Shown: in pieces, positions 1 through 7,890 of the stretch
Layout of the letters: each line of letters begins with the position of its first letter
Numbering within the stretch: position 1 is the stretch's first letter
Assembly: GCF_022701295.1 (NCBI RefSeq)
Contig: NZ_CP033204.1
Span: forward strand, 1,240,001 to 1,304,000
Origin: Sphingopyxis sp. YF1
GTDB lineage: Bacteria; Pseudomonadota; Alphaproteobacteria; Sphingomonadales; Sphingomonadaceae
Direction: 5' to 3'
Length of the DNA: 64,000 nt
Made by a program: the position numbers and the translations under genes
The notes under the pieces: model-generated
Databases searched by the model: none
The model's input: the letters and a program-made list of their open reading frames with translations, nothing else
Told to the model about the DNA's origin: nothing

Positions 1-2082
1 TTTTTTCGCGTCGAGCCAATCGTCCGATACCGCTTTGAGTTCGTGGAGATGTTGCGGCACCTCGGCGGCGGGGATGATGGCGAACGCGGCGCCCTCCTGC
101 ACCGCGCGGCGTTCGGAATGGCGCAGCGACTTGGCCTGGGGGCCTGCCAGCGAAAAGGCTCCAAGTTCGACCCGCGCTTCCTCGCCATATTTGACGATCG
201 ACAGGCCCAGATCGATCGCGGGCGGGAGGCAGGCGGCGCTGATCTGGTAGAGCAGGATGTGGCCCTGTGCGGCGTCGGCGCGTTCGCGAAGTTTCCAGAG
301 CAGGTCGGCCCAGCGCTCCTCGCGTCCGACCGGGTCGCCCATCACGATCCAGTTTGCGCCCTGTACCCGGTACATGAGGAAGGCGTCGCCTTCGTCGGCG
401 AGCAGGAAATGCTTGTCGCCGGTGAAAGCGAGAAAGGCGTCGCTGTGGTTGGCGGCCGCCATCGCCGGCGCGAGTTGATCGAAATTGACGATCGCATCGC
501 GCGGGGCGCGCGGCGATGGCGCAAACAGTCTCCAGAGTGCGAGGCCGGCCACCAGCACCGCGATACCGAACAGTGCGCGCAAAAAGCGCGGGGCGTCGCC
601 GTTCAGGCTGAACTGCCACCATAGACTGCTGGTGTAGGCGACATGCTTGTATGCAAAAAAGCCGGCGAAAGCCGACGCCATGACCGCGGTCAGCGCCGCG
701 ACGATCCAGCCGCTCGACAGCGGTGCGTCGAGCAGGGACGTGGTCCGGTAAAAGGCGGGCCGGCTCCACTGGAGCGCGGCGCAGATCGCCGACAGGATCA
801 GTGCCTCTTCATAGTCGAAGCCTTTGGTGAGTGAAAACAGGATGGCGCCGAGCAGCAGGGTGCGGGTCGCGAAAAAGGCGCCGTCCAGCCGGCGAAGCAG
901 TCCGGGCGCGAGAAAGAGCAGCAGCGTTCCCGACAGGCTGGCGGCGATGTGTGACGCCTCGACAAAGGGTAGCGGCAGGACGTGCCTGAGGGCGTGCATC
1001 CGGCCGGCTTCGGCTGGCGTCGCGCCCGACAGCAGCAGGATCAGGCCACCCGCGAATACCAGCGCGGCGAGGAGAGGGGGGGCGAGGTCGCGGAGGAGCG
1101 ATTGACCGGCCTGCGCAATCTCTCTTGCTGGCGGCCGCCAGGCCTTGCTTTCGTGCCAGACGAGCAGCAGCGCTGCGAGCAACAGCGGCAGCAGGTAATA
1201 GACGACGCGATAGGCCAGCAGCGCCGCGAGCAACTGCGCCTTGTCGCCGGGCACGGTGGCGATCACCACCGCCTCGAAGACCCCCAGTCCGCCGGGCACA
1301 TGACTGATCAGCGCGGCGATAATGGCAAGCGCATAGCCGAGGAAAAAGGCGGGGTAGGCTGAAGGATCGGGGGCGGGGAGCAGAACATAGAGCGCCGCGC
1401 TCGCGGCGGCGAGATCGAATGCCGCTACCAGGGTCATCCCGGCGCTTTGCCCGAGGTGGGGCAGCGGCGTGCGCCAGCCGCCGATAACGAAGGCATCGAG
1501 TCCGAAATGACGGAGCAGCGGCGGGATGAGGCACAGGGTCAGCACCGCAAGGCCGGCGAGATGGAGCCAGTGAAGCGACAGTCCCCAATCGAAGAAGGGA
1601 AGGATATGGGTGCTCGCCAGAGCGGCAAGGCCGGCGAGAAGGATGACGCCGTTCCAGAAACCGAGGCTCGCCAGCGCGATCACGCTGCCGATCTGGCCCC
1701 CGCTCAGCCCCGCCGCACGATAGACGCGGTAGCGCGCGGACCCGCCGGTCAGCAGCGCCAGCCCCAGATTGTGGCTGAGGGTGTAGCTGGTGAAGGATGC
1801 CAGTGCGTAGGTTCGCCAAGGCAGCTTCCGGTCGATGACTTTCAGCGCGAAGCGATCGTACAGCGTCAGCATCAGATAGCTTGCGGCGGTCAGCAGCAGC
1901 GCTGCGCCGATCTGGCCGGCCGATAGCGTGTCGAAGGCCTGACGGACCGCGTGTGGCCGGACCGAATGGAGCAGCCTGAACAGCGCCGCCAGTCCGAGCG
2001 CCGCGACCACCAGCGCGGTCGCGATCGACAGCACCCGCTTGTTGCGCCGCCCCCACGTCATGGCATTCGCCAATAGCGTCAT
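1..2082 (-). CDS. mprF: Phosphatidylglycerol lysyltransferase/flippase MprF, 3' end outside window
   Basis: Integral membrane enzyme that transfers an amino acid (usually lysine) from aminoacyl-tRNA to phosphatidylglycerol and flips the lipid outward, giving resistance to cationic peptides. The reading frame is open from the ATG at 2082 to base 1 (694 codons), so about 150 C-terminal residues are missing compared with the usual 840-870. The translation starts MTLLANAMTWGRRNKRVLSI and has a long multi-pass segment (about residues 15-500) with the flippase-type stretch ISHVPGGLGVFEAVV. A soluble synthetase domain follows, with VQGANWIVMGDPVG and LRHSERRAV. The ATG overlaps the TGA of the DUF2147 gene as ATGA, which fixes the start and implies translational coupling. 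The VirJ-like gene two steps upstream matches the lpiA-acvB pairing known in rhizobia and Agrobacterium. Amino-acid specificity cannot be told from this part. Confidence 0.88.
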   Translation of the reverse strand, partial: MTLLANAMTWGRRNKRVLSIATALVVAALGLAALFRLLHSVRPHAVRQAFDTLSAGQIGAALLLTAASYLMLTLYDRFALKVIDRKLPWRTYALASFTSYTLSHNLGLALLTGGSARYRVYRAAGLSGGQIGSVIALASLGFWNGVILLAGLAALASTHILPFFDWGLSLHWLHLAGLAVLTLCLIPPLLRHFGLDAFVIGGWRTPLPHLGQSAGMTLVAAFDLAAASAALYVLLPAPDPSAYPAFFLGYALAIIAALISHVPGGLGVFEAVVIATVPGDKAQLLAALLAYRVVYYLLPLLLAALLLVWHESKAWRPPAREIAQAGQSLLRDLAPPLLAALVFAGGLILLLSGATPAEAGRMHALRHVLPLPFVEASHIAASLSGTLLLFLAPGLLRRLDGAFFATRTLLLGAILFSLTKGFDYEEALILSAICAALQWSRPAFYRTTSLLDAPLSSGWIVAALTAVMASAFAGFFAYKHVAYTSSLWWQFSLNGDAPRFLRALFGIAVLVAGLALWRLFAPSPRAPRDAIVNFDQLAPAMAAANHSDAFLAFTGDKHFLLADEGDAFLMYRVQGANWIVMGDPVGREERWADLLWKLRERADAAQGHILLYQISAACLPPAIDLGLSIVKYGEEARVELGAFSLAGPQAKSLRHSERRAVQEGAAFAIIPAAEVPQHLHELKAVSDDWLDAKK

Positions 2083-2477
2083 CGCCGGGTCCACTCCTGA
2101 TACTTGCAGATCAGGCCGCCAAGGATACAGCCCGATATGCGCAGGCTGTTCGCGCTCTTTAGTTCAATCGTAGAGTAAAAGCGACGCCCCTCGTCGGGAA
2201 CATAGACCTTTCCCGTCCAGCGGCCGGTCCCGCTTGCGCGATAGTCGCTGAGCAATTCGGTGCCGACCAGCGCGCTCACACCTGCGGCGCGCGCGTCGGC
2301 GATCGCTTGCGGGCCGGCCCAGACGATATTGCCGCACAGCAGCGCGCCGCAACCATGGGTGCGCACAAGGATCGTTCCCCTGGGGTTTTGCCACAGCCCG
2401 AAGGGTGTTGCGGTCGTTGTCGCTTGAGCGCTGCCAGCGAGCGCCGCCAGTGATGCGATGTTCAGGAAAAGCCTCAT
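2079..2477 (-). CDS. DUF2147 family exported protein
   Basis: 132-aa protein with a cleavable signal peptide (residues 1-19, ending A-Q-A). The mature part begins TPFGLWQNPRGTI and contains GKVYVPDEGRRFYSTIEL, matching the DUF2147 pattern of small periplasmic beta-rich proteins that usually read 'G.W....G.....V.I....G.L.G.I'. Cysteines at about 43, 48, 117 and 124 could form two disulfides. The ATG lies one base after the stop of the VirJ-like gene, and the TGA overlaps the mprF start. It is therefore the middle cistron of a tight three-gene operon, which suggests an envelope function linked to lipid aminoacylation. No biochemical role is established for the family. Confidence 0.8.
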   Translation of the reverse strand: MRLFLNIASLAALAGSAQATTTATPFGLWQNPRGTILVRTHGCGALLCGNIVWAGPQAIADARAAGVSALVGTELLSDYRASGTGRWTGKVYVPDEGRRFYSTIELKSANSLRISGCILGGLICKYQEWTRR

Positions 2478-2478
2478 C

Positions 2479-3192
2479 TCATTCGCTCCTTGCCGGTTGG
2501 GCCGCGCCGAGCGCGGGCAGGATTGCCGCCGCGAGGGCCTGGTCGTCGGAATTCAGCTTGTGCCCGCCGGGCAGGGCTATGCGGCGGACGTTGGGCATCT
2601 GGAGTTCGGGGCACAGGCTGCCCGCCTCGTCGATGCCGTGAATGCAGGTCACGGACACCCAGCGGAGTCGCGACGCCGTTGGATAGGCGCGCTGATCGGG
2701 CGTTTCGAGCCCGGCGAGTTCGATCGGAGAAGCCCGGAATATGACATCCTCGCCGGGTACGATCAGCACCACCGACCGGATCGGCTGACGCGCGGCTTCG
2801 GTGAATTGTGCGAGTCCGGCGTGGAGCATGTCGGCGCCGAAGGACTGGCCGATCAGCACGACATGATCCGTCTTCCCAAGCGTCATCGCCCGGATCATGG
2901 CGATCCTGATCAGGCCGGCCGTTTCCTCCGGTGTCCGGCGCGGCGAAAAATAGGTCAGCGAATTGACGGTGACGACGGCGTATCCGCGCGCGTGCAGGCG
3001 TGCGGCAATGCGCGGAGTCATCCCGATCCGGTTGCCCATGTCGCCCGACAAGATGACGATCGCGGGTTTTGCGGGACCGGCGCGGGCAGCCGGCATGTCG
3101 AGGAACAGCGGGCCGTTGTAGTAGCCGGCGTGGAGATAGACTCCGGCCGCGATACCGAGCGCGAAGAGCAGGGCGAAAAGCCATTTTTTCAC
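2479..3192 (-). CDS. VirJ/AcvB-like alpha/beta hydrolase (probable aminoacyl-phosphatidylglycerol hydrolase)
   Basis: 237 aa, with an N-terminal membrane anchor or signal (about residues 4-22) and a periplasmic alpha/beta hydrolase fold. Visible motifs are SGDMGN (about 49-54, oxyanion region), the nucleophile elbow G-Q-S-F-G (115-119, Ser117) and a C-terminal GGH (His211). The family includes VirJ and the C-terminal half of AcvB, which in Agrobacterium hydrolyses lysyl-phosphatidylglycerol. It is first in the operon and followed within a few bases by the DUF2147 gene and mprF, so maker and remover of aminoacyl lipid are co-expressed. At 237 aa it is the short VirJ-type form, without the extra N-terminal domain of AcvB. 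The hydrolase activity on aminoacyl lipid is inferred from family and neighbour. Confidence 0.75.
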   Translation of the reverse strand: MKKWLFALLFALGIAAGVYLHAGYYNGPLFLDMPAARAGPAKPAIVILSGDMGNRIGMTPRIAARLHARGYAVVTVNSLTYFSPRRTPEETAGLIRIAMIRAMTLGKTDHVVLIGQSFGADMLHAGLAQFTEAARQPIRSVVLIVPGEDVIFRASPIELAGLETPDQRAYPTASRLRWVSVTCIHGIDEAGSLCPELQMPNVRRIALPGGHKLNSDDQALAAAILPALGAAQPARSE

Positions 3193-3414
3193 GGGACCTC
3201 CTTCGCAGTCGTGGCGATGATCGCACCTGGCCTTTGGGCTGACGGAGCGAGGATAGGTGGTCGCGCTCGTCCGGAAGCTGGCGCGAGGATTACGATATTG
3301 TCATGTCGCGGCCATGCCCCGGTCGGATCGCAGCGGGTAGCAGGAGGGCGTCCAAGGCGGGGTTTTTCCTTGCTCCCTGTACCCCCCGGTCCCCGCCTGG
3401 ACACCCCACATCAA

Positions 3415-3434
3415 CCCGCCCGCATCCGGGCGGG
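3415..3434 (+). promoter_or_regulatory. Perfect GC hairpin in the 5' leader of the small exported protein gene
   Basis: CCCGCCCG (3415-3422), loop CATC, CGGGCGGG (3427-3434): a perfect 8-bp GC stem ending 18 bases before the ATG at 3453 and next to the ribosome binding site GGAGAGAAGA. No U tract follows, so it is more likely an RNA stability or translation element than an intrinsic terminator. Confidence 0.5.
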
Positions 3435-3452
3435 CCCTCTGGAGAGAAGAGC

Positions 3453-3734
3453 ATGGCACGCATTGGAACCCTGATCGGCCTCGGTCTCGCATCGACGTTG
3501 ATGATCACCGCGCCGGTATTCGCATCGACACCGGCGGCATCGACCGCCGCTGCCCAGCCGGCGACGCACACTCTGGCGAAACAGACCGTGGCTCCCAAGA
3601 CCGCAACGCTCAAGCGCGTCGCGGCGAAGCGGCAAAATACGCATCTCGCAAAGGCGACGCTGAGCAACGGCAAGAAGGTCACCTACAACTGCAGCCTCGC
3701 GGGCAACAAGAACAAGCAGGCCTGCAAGAGCTGA
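3453..3734 (+). CDS. Small exported basic protein, unknown function
   Basis: 93 aa. An upstream in-frame start at 3303 exists, but the ATG at 3453 has a GGAGAGAAGA ribosome binding site 3 bases before it and gives a clean signal peptide (MARIGTLIGLGLASTLMITA, cleavage near VFA-S at 24/25). The mature part is rich in Ala, Thr and Lys and ends in a short motif with two cysteines (YNCSLAGNKNKQACKS). The family was not recognised. Small cationic exported proteins with a C-terminal Cys pair are common in sphingomonads. Hairpins flank the gene on both sides (3415-3434 and 3757-3815), suggesting a short stable transcript made in quantity. Confidence 0.65.
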   Translation: MARIGTLIGLGLASTLMITAPVFASTPAASTAAAQPATHTLAKQTVAPKTATLKRVAAKRQNTHLAKATLSNGKKVTYNCSLAGNKNKQACKS

Positions 3735-3756
3735 CCCCGGCACCCGCCAGCCGCGG

Positions 3757-3815
3757 ACGGCCCGCTGTCCGTCCAGTTCCCGAACCCGCCGGGAGCTGGC
3801 CGGGCAGCGGGCCGT
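3757..3815 (+). terminator. Long inverted repeat downstream of the small exported protein gene
   Basis: ACGGCCCGCTG (3757-3767) pairs perfectly with CAGCGGGCCGT (3805-3815) across a 37-base loop that can itself fold. It starts 22 bases after the TGA at 3734. There is no run of T, so it may act as a 3' stabilising structure or a factor-assisted terminator. Confidence 0.4.
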
Positions 3816-4001
3816 TCCGCAACGGGAGCAAAGGTCGACGCTCCGCAGCCGGATGAGGCACGCCCGGCTGCGCTGGATTTGGGGGACGAAAAACCGGCGG
3901 GCGACGACCGCGGCGATCGGGCACCGTTGGCGATCCCGTGGATCGCCGTTTGACAGGAGCGCGTGGCCGCTGCCAACAGGGCGTCAGCGAGGAGGCTTGG
4001 G

Positions 4002-4796
4002 GTGGTCCACGATATGCTCGGCCATGTCGACGTGATGCATGTCACCGCGGGTTTGCTCGTCGGTATCATGGTGGGGCTCACGGGGGTTGGCGGCGGGTCG
4101 CTGATGACGCCGCTGCTGGTGTTGATGTTCGGGGTCAATGCCAAGACCGCGGTGGGCACCGACCTGCTCTTTGCCGCGATAACGAAGACGGTGGGGAGCG
4201 CCGTTCACGGTTGGCGCGACACGGTCGATTGGCACATTTTTCGCCGGCTTGCCGCAGGATCCATCCCCGCCGCGCTTCTTGCGGTCGTCGCGCTGCAGGG
4301 GCTCGGCGAAATCGGTTCGCGCGCCGAGCATGTCATCATCCTGTTTCTCGGTTGCATGCTGATCCTGACCGCCTTCGCGGCGCTATTCCAGAACTGGCTG
4401 ATGCGGCTCGCGCGGCGGAGCGGCAGTCGGAGCGACCGGGGCGCGTTGCTTCCGACGGTGATACTCGGAGCCTTCATCGGGGCTGCGGTCTCGATTTCGT
4501 CGGTCGGGGCGGGCGCGATCGGCGTGACCGCGTTGCTGATGCTCTATCCGAACCTGCCGGTTTCGCGGATCGTGGGGACCGACATCGTTCACGCGGTTCC
4601 GCTCGCTCTGGTCGCGGGTTCGGGACACTGGCTCTATGGTGATGTCGATCCGGTGCTGCTCCTCAGCCTGCTGGTCGGGTCGATCCCCGGTGTGATCGTC
4701 GGCAGCCTCCTGTCCAGCCGCGCGCCCGATCACCTGCTGCGTCCGGCGCTTGCCGCCGTGCTGCTGTTTTCCGGGGTCAAGCTGCTCACCGGTTGA
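4002..4796 (+). CDS. TauE/SafE family sulfite/organosulfur permease
   Basis: 264 aa, with about 8 hydrophobic segments and the family hallmark near the N-terminus, GIMVGLTGVGGGSLMTPLLV, followed by NAKTAVGTDLLFAAITKTVGS. A second related motif, GAAVSISSVGAGAIGVTALL, lies in the C-terminal half, as expected for this two-fold repeated family of anion exporters/importers. The GTG at 4002 is chosen because an AGGAGG (3990-3995) sits 6 bases before it. An ATG at 4014 in the same frame is the alternative. The gene stands alone between a non-coding stretch and a convergent TonB receptor gene. Substrate is not predictable from sequence. Confidence 0.85.
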   Translation: MVHDMLGHVDVMHVTAGLLVGIMVGLTGVGGGSLMTPLLVLMFGVNAKTAVGTDLLFAAITKTVGSAVHGWRDTVDWHIFRRLAAGSIPAALLAVVALQGLGEIGSRAEHVIILFLGCMLILTAFAALFQNWLMRLARRSGSRSDRGALLPTVILGAFIGAAVSISSVGAGAIGVTALLMLYPNLPVSRIVGTDIVHAVPLALVAGSGHWLYGDVDPVLLLSLLVGSIPGVIVGSLLSSRAPDHLLRPALAAVLLFSGVKLLTG

Positions 4797-4839
4797 TGCG
4801 CGGCGGGAAGGTGCCAGACATCCAGGGTCGCCATTTCCC

Positions 4840-7014
4840 TTACCAGCTTCGCGTGTAGGCGACGGTGAGTGTCGCGCCGTTGGCGGGAACGCGGCTCGTG
4901 TTGGTGTTGCTGCGCAAGAGCTGGCCGTAGACGGGCAGATACTGGTTGTTCAGCAGATTCTCGACCCCGAGCGTCAGCTGATCCTTTTCGGTGACCTCGT
5001 AACGGGCGATCAGGTCGACGAGCAAATAGCTTTCGACCTCGCGTCGGCCGAAGCTCGCAACACCGTTCAGGCGATAGTCGCGGTCGCCCGAAAACAGGCC
5101 CTGGAGGCGGAGGTTCAGCCGGTCGGTGGGGGCATATTCGGCATAGGCGGTGATCTTGAGCGGCGGGATGCGGTAACCGGTCATCGTCTGCCAGCGGGGC
5201 GCGGTCGCCGCCTTTTCACGCCCGCGCAAATAGGTGACGCTGCCGCCGAACCGCACTGCGTCCCCCGCATCGCCGAAGTCGAGCGACGCCTCGACGCCCT
5301 TGATACGCTCGGCGGTGCGCAGCAGGATCAGCCCGTTGTTGAAGCTTTGCACGTCGCCGAGGCCGGAGGTGGTGCGGAACAGCGCGACCGCGCCCTTCGT
5401 TCTGCCGAAGTTGCCGCGCCATCCCAGTTCATAGCTGTCGATCCTGACCGGCTTCAGGTCCGAATTGTCGATGTTGAACCCCGCATTGGCGTTGCGCAGT
5501 TGCAGCCCAACGTCGGGAAGCTGGAAACCCTGCGAGAAGGAGGCGTAGACGCTCTGGTTTGCGGCCGGAGTCAGCGTCGCGCCGGCATTGAAGGTCCAGC
5601 CGTCGAAGCTGATCGTGCCACCCTGAACCGCGACGGGGGCGGGCGCGCGATATTGCGAGAGCGGGGTGAAGGTGTCGAACGACGCTTCGGCGCGATCGTA
5701 ACGGACGCCGCCTTCGACCGCGAGCAGGTCGGAGAAGCGATGCTGGAGCTGGACGAAGGCGCCCTGCGTGTCCGTCGTGAGTTCGGGCATATAGACGAGC
5801 GTGCCGGTGCGCCTGAAGACGAGCCCGCCGCTCGCGTCATAGGCCGCGGGGTCGAAGATATCGAGCGGCATGTCGCTGACCTCGCGGCCGAGATCGCCGC
5901 CCCAGCTGATCGCGGTCCGCTCGGCAACCGGGGTCTCGATGGTCAGGCGCGCGCCATAGGTTTTGCTGTTCTGATACACCTGATCGACGTTGCGGCCGCG
6001 CGTGGCGACGCCGCGGGCGTCGAACGGCGTGAAGCGGACGAACATGTCGCGGTAATAGCCGAGCAGGTCGAGCTTGCTGCCAAGGACGTCGCTGTTGCGA
6101 TAGCCGAAGGTCGCGACGACGTTGCGGACCTGATTCTGGTCGGCGAGCTCGAGGCCCTTGATCGGGCGCGCGAGCACACTCCCCGCGGGCAGGCGGCCGG
6201 GCGCCGGGTCGGCGGCATAATCGCTGTTCTGGTCGGCGCGATAATAGCTCGCCGAGGCGTGGACATAGCCGGCGTCGCCGAGCCTGTGCCCGACTTTCCC
6301 GCCGATATTCCAGACATTGCTGTCGATCAGGTCGCCCTGGCTCGGTTCGGGGGCGCGGCGGTCGCCATGGCCGTCGAAGCCGGCACCGATGCGCTGGTAG
6401 CCGCCGTTGAGCGCGAAATCGAGCGAGCCCGCGGTGCCCGACGCGAATTGCTGGAGCCGCACGCCAAGGCTGTCGTCTGTCAGGTTCGAAAGCGATGTGA
6501 CGGCCGACAGGGTGGTTTCGATCCGCAAGGGGCCGCCAGCGGGTCGGGTGTTGATCGAGATGATGCCGCCGGTCGCACCGCTGCCATAGATCGCGCTGCC
6601 GCCGCGCAATACCTCGACGCTTTCGATATCGTTCGGATTGACGCTGATCAGGTTGCGCGAGCTGTCGCGGTTGGTGTTGTAGGGAACGCCGTCGACGAGC
6701 ACGAGCGCGCCGCGCCCGCGCAGCGTCTGTCCGAAATCGGTGATGGTGCGGCTCGAATCGGCGAGCCCGGGGACGGCCTTGGCGAGGATCGTCGAAAGCG
6801 TGTCCGACGCGGCCCGCGCCGTCTCCAGTTCCTCGCGGTCGATCGTCGTGATCTGGTGCGTCGGGGCGACGATGCCCGAGCTGGTGCGCTGCGCGGTCAC
6901 GACGATATCGCCGCCGGACTTCTGTTCGTCCTCCGCGCGCGCCGGCGCCGGAATGGAAGCGAGCGTTGCCGACATGACGATGAAAGAGACCGGACGAACG
7001 CCAGAGAGGAACAT
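4840..7014 (-). CDS. TonB-dependent outer-membrane receptor (siderophore/vitamin type)
   Basis: 724 aa. N-terminal signal region to about residue 28 (ARA-EDE), then a TonB-box-like GGDIVVTAQRT. The plug domain runs to about residue 165 and includes GQTLRGRGALVLVDGVPYN, IESVEVLRGGSAIYGSGATGG and INTRPAG. A 22-strand barrel of about 560 residues follows, ending LTVAYTRSW with the terminal aromatic residue used for outer-membrane insertion. It imports a scarce ligand with energy from TonB/ExbBD; the long 'VLRG..A.YG.GATGG' plug pattern is typical of ferric-siderophore receptors. A 15-bp imperfect palindrome 46 bases upstream could be a metal-responsive site. Another in-frame ATG (MSATLASIPAPARA) would shorten the signal peptide by 13 residues. 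Confidence 0.85.
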   Translation of the reverse strand: MFLSGVRPVSFIVMSATLASIPAPARAEDEQKSGGDIVVTAQRTSSGIVAPTHQITTIDREELETARAASDTLSTILAKAVPGLADSSRTITDFGQTLRGRGALVLVDGVPYNTNRDSSRNLISVNPNDIESVEVLRGGSAIYGSGATGGIISINTRPAGGPLRIETTLSAVTSLSNLTDDSLGVRLQQFASGTAGSLDFALNGGYQRIGAGFDGHGDRRAPEPSQGDLIDSNVWNIGGKVGHRLGDAGYVHASASYYRADQNSDYAADPAPGRLPAGSVLARPIKGLELADQNQVRNVVATFGYRNSDVLGSKLDLLGYYRDMFVRFTPFDARGVATRGRNVDQVYQNSKTYGARLTIETPVAERTAISWGGDLGREVSDMPLDIFDPAAYDASGGLVFRRTGTLVYMPELTTDTQGAFVQLQHRFSDLLAVEGGVRYDRAEASFDTFTPLSQYRAPAPVAVQGGTISFDGWTFNAGATLTPAANQSVYASFSQGFQLPDVGLQLRNANAGFNIDNSDLKPVRIDSYELGWRGNFGRTKGAVALFRTTSGLGDVQSFNNGLILLRTAERIKGVEASLDFGDAGDAVRFGGSVTYLRGREKAATAPRWQTMTGYRIPPLKITAYAEYAPTDRLNLRLQGLFSGDRDYRLNGVASFGRREVESYLLVDLIARYEVTEKDQLTLGVENLLNNQYLPVYGQLLRSNTNTSRVPANGATLTVAYTRSW

Positions 7015-7059
7015 GCAGGCACCTGGAAGCTGGGAGAGGAGCGCGCCCTTAATCGCAAC

Positions 7060-7074
7060 TGCGAGTGAATTGCA
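7060..7074 (-). promoter_or_regulatory. Imperfect palindrome upstream of the TonB receptor gene, possible iron-responsive box
   Basis: TGCGAGTGAATTGCA on the + strand reads TGCAATTCACTCGCA on the gene's strand. The outer TGC/GCA and several inner positions are symmetric. Its place 46 bases before the receptor start fits an operator. Assignment to Fur or another metal regulator is a guess. Confidence 0.25.
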
Positions 7075-7225
7075 AGAATCGAGGTTGCGGTCCAGCGGGT
7101 CGGGGCAGGGGCGATGTTGCGGCGGGTTCCTCTACGGGCAGTTTTGCCCGATGCTGGCGGTCCTGTTTACCCATTCGCGCTGGCCGGCGTTGCGGGTTCG
7201 CTGTCTTGGCCGGTCGGGGACGCCC

Positions 7226-7756
7226 CTATCCCGCGTCAATCTCCACCAGATCCTCGATGAACAGCGAGACGAGCATTGCCTCGCTGTTCACGCCGGCCTT
7301 GGCGTAGATCTGGCTGAGTTGCGATCGCACCGTTCCCGTCGCGGCGCCGCGCAGCCGTGCGATGTCGGCGATTTCGAAACCCTTGAGCGCGAACAGCGCC
7401 ACGTCGCGTTCGCCGGGGGAAAGGTCCCATTCCGCGAACCGCAATGCGATATGCTCGGACAGGGCGCCCCTTGCCCTGGCGAGCGACTGCTCGTTCCGGT
7501 GCAATTCCCGGTGGATCGCGCGAACATAGCGCGACCCCATGACGACGCCGGCGAGCAGGGCAAAGGCGACGAGGCATTCCATCACGACTTCAAGGTCAAC
7601 GCCCTGTTTCGCCTGACCCAGCAGATCGTCGACGCCGTCGATAACGAAATAGGCGGCGGCGACCGATTGAATGATCAGGATGATGACGGGCAGGGTGATG
7701 GTGCGGTTTGCCATCCCGTTCGGCGATGCGGCGATGGTCTTTGCAGGTTGTGGCAT
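7226..7756 (-). CDS. Membrane-anchored LuxR-type HTH transcriptional regulator
   Basis: 176 aa. Two hydrophobic segments (about residues 20-42 and 58-78) are followed by a basic linker with a short coiled stretch (RAIHRELHRNEQSLARARG). The C-terminal LuxR/GerE helix-turn-helix (about 110-170) reads LSPGERDVALFALKGFEIADIARLRGAATGTVRSQLSQIYAKAGV, the usual 'T.rE..V..L...G.s..eIA..L..s..TVr.hl..Iy.Klgv' pattern. DNA binding is therefore tethered to the inner membrane, with almost no periplasmic sensor loop. It is transcribed toward the TonB receptor gene, from which it is separated by about 210 bases. The COG4705-like gene is divergent and about 100 bases away. No ribosome binding site decides between the start at 7756 and an in-frame ATG at 7714. 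Confidence 0.75.
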   Translation of the reverse strand: MPQPAKTIAASPNGMANRTITLPVIILIIQSVAAAYFVIDGVDDLLGQAKQGVDLEVVMECLVAFALLAGVVMGSRYVRAIHRELHRNEQSLARARGALSEHIALRFAEWDLSPGERDVALFALKGFEIADIARLRGAATGTVRSQLSQIYAKAGVNSEAMLVSLFIEDLVEIDAG

Positions 7757-7857
7757 GGACTTCTGCTTAGCAAGGGGAGTTCAAGCGCCTGCTTATAGGC
7801 AGGATCCGCCGGGCGACCTAGCGTCTCTTCCACCGACAAATTCAGATGGAGGAGACC

Positions 7858-7890
7858 ATGCCACGCCGGATGCGGTGCAATCGGCGCTGA
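7858..7890 (+). CDS. 10-residue leader ORF upstream of the COG4705-like gene
   Basis: ATG at 7858 directly follows a strong ribosome binding site (GGAGGAGACC) and encodes MPRRMRCNRR then TGA. It overlaps the apparent 5' end of the COG4705-like gene in another frame. It is either a translated arginine-rich leader peptide or a sign that the sequence has a small indel here. See the neighbouring gene. Confidence 0.3.
   Translation: MPRRMRCNRR

Noticed and set aside
809..2056. 415-codon minus-strand frame
   Set aside because: Out of frame with mprF, whose own frame is open from 2082 to the window edge and shows the membrane and synthetase motifs.
4750..7068. 772-codon plus-strand frame
   Set aside because: Antisense shadow of the TonB receptor at 4840-7014.
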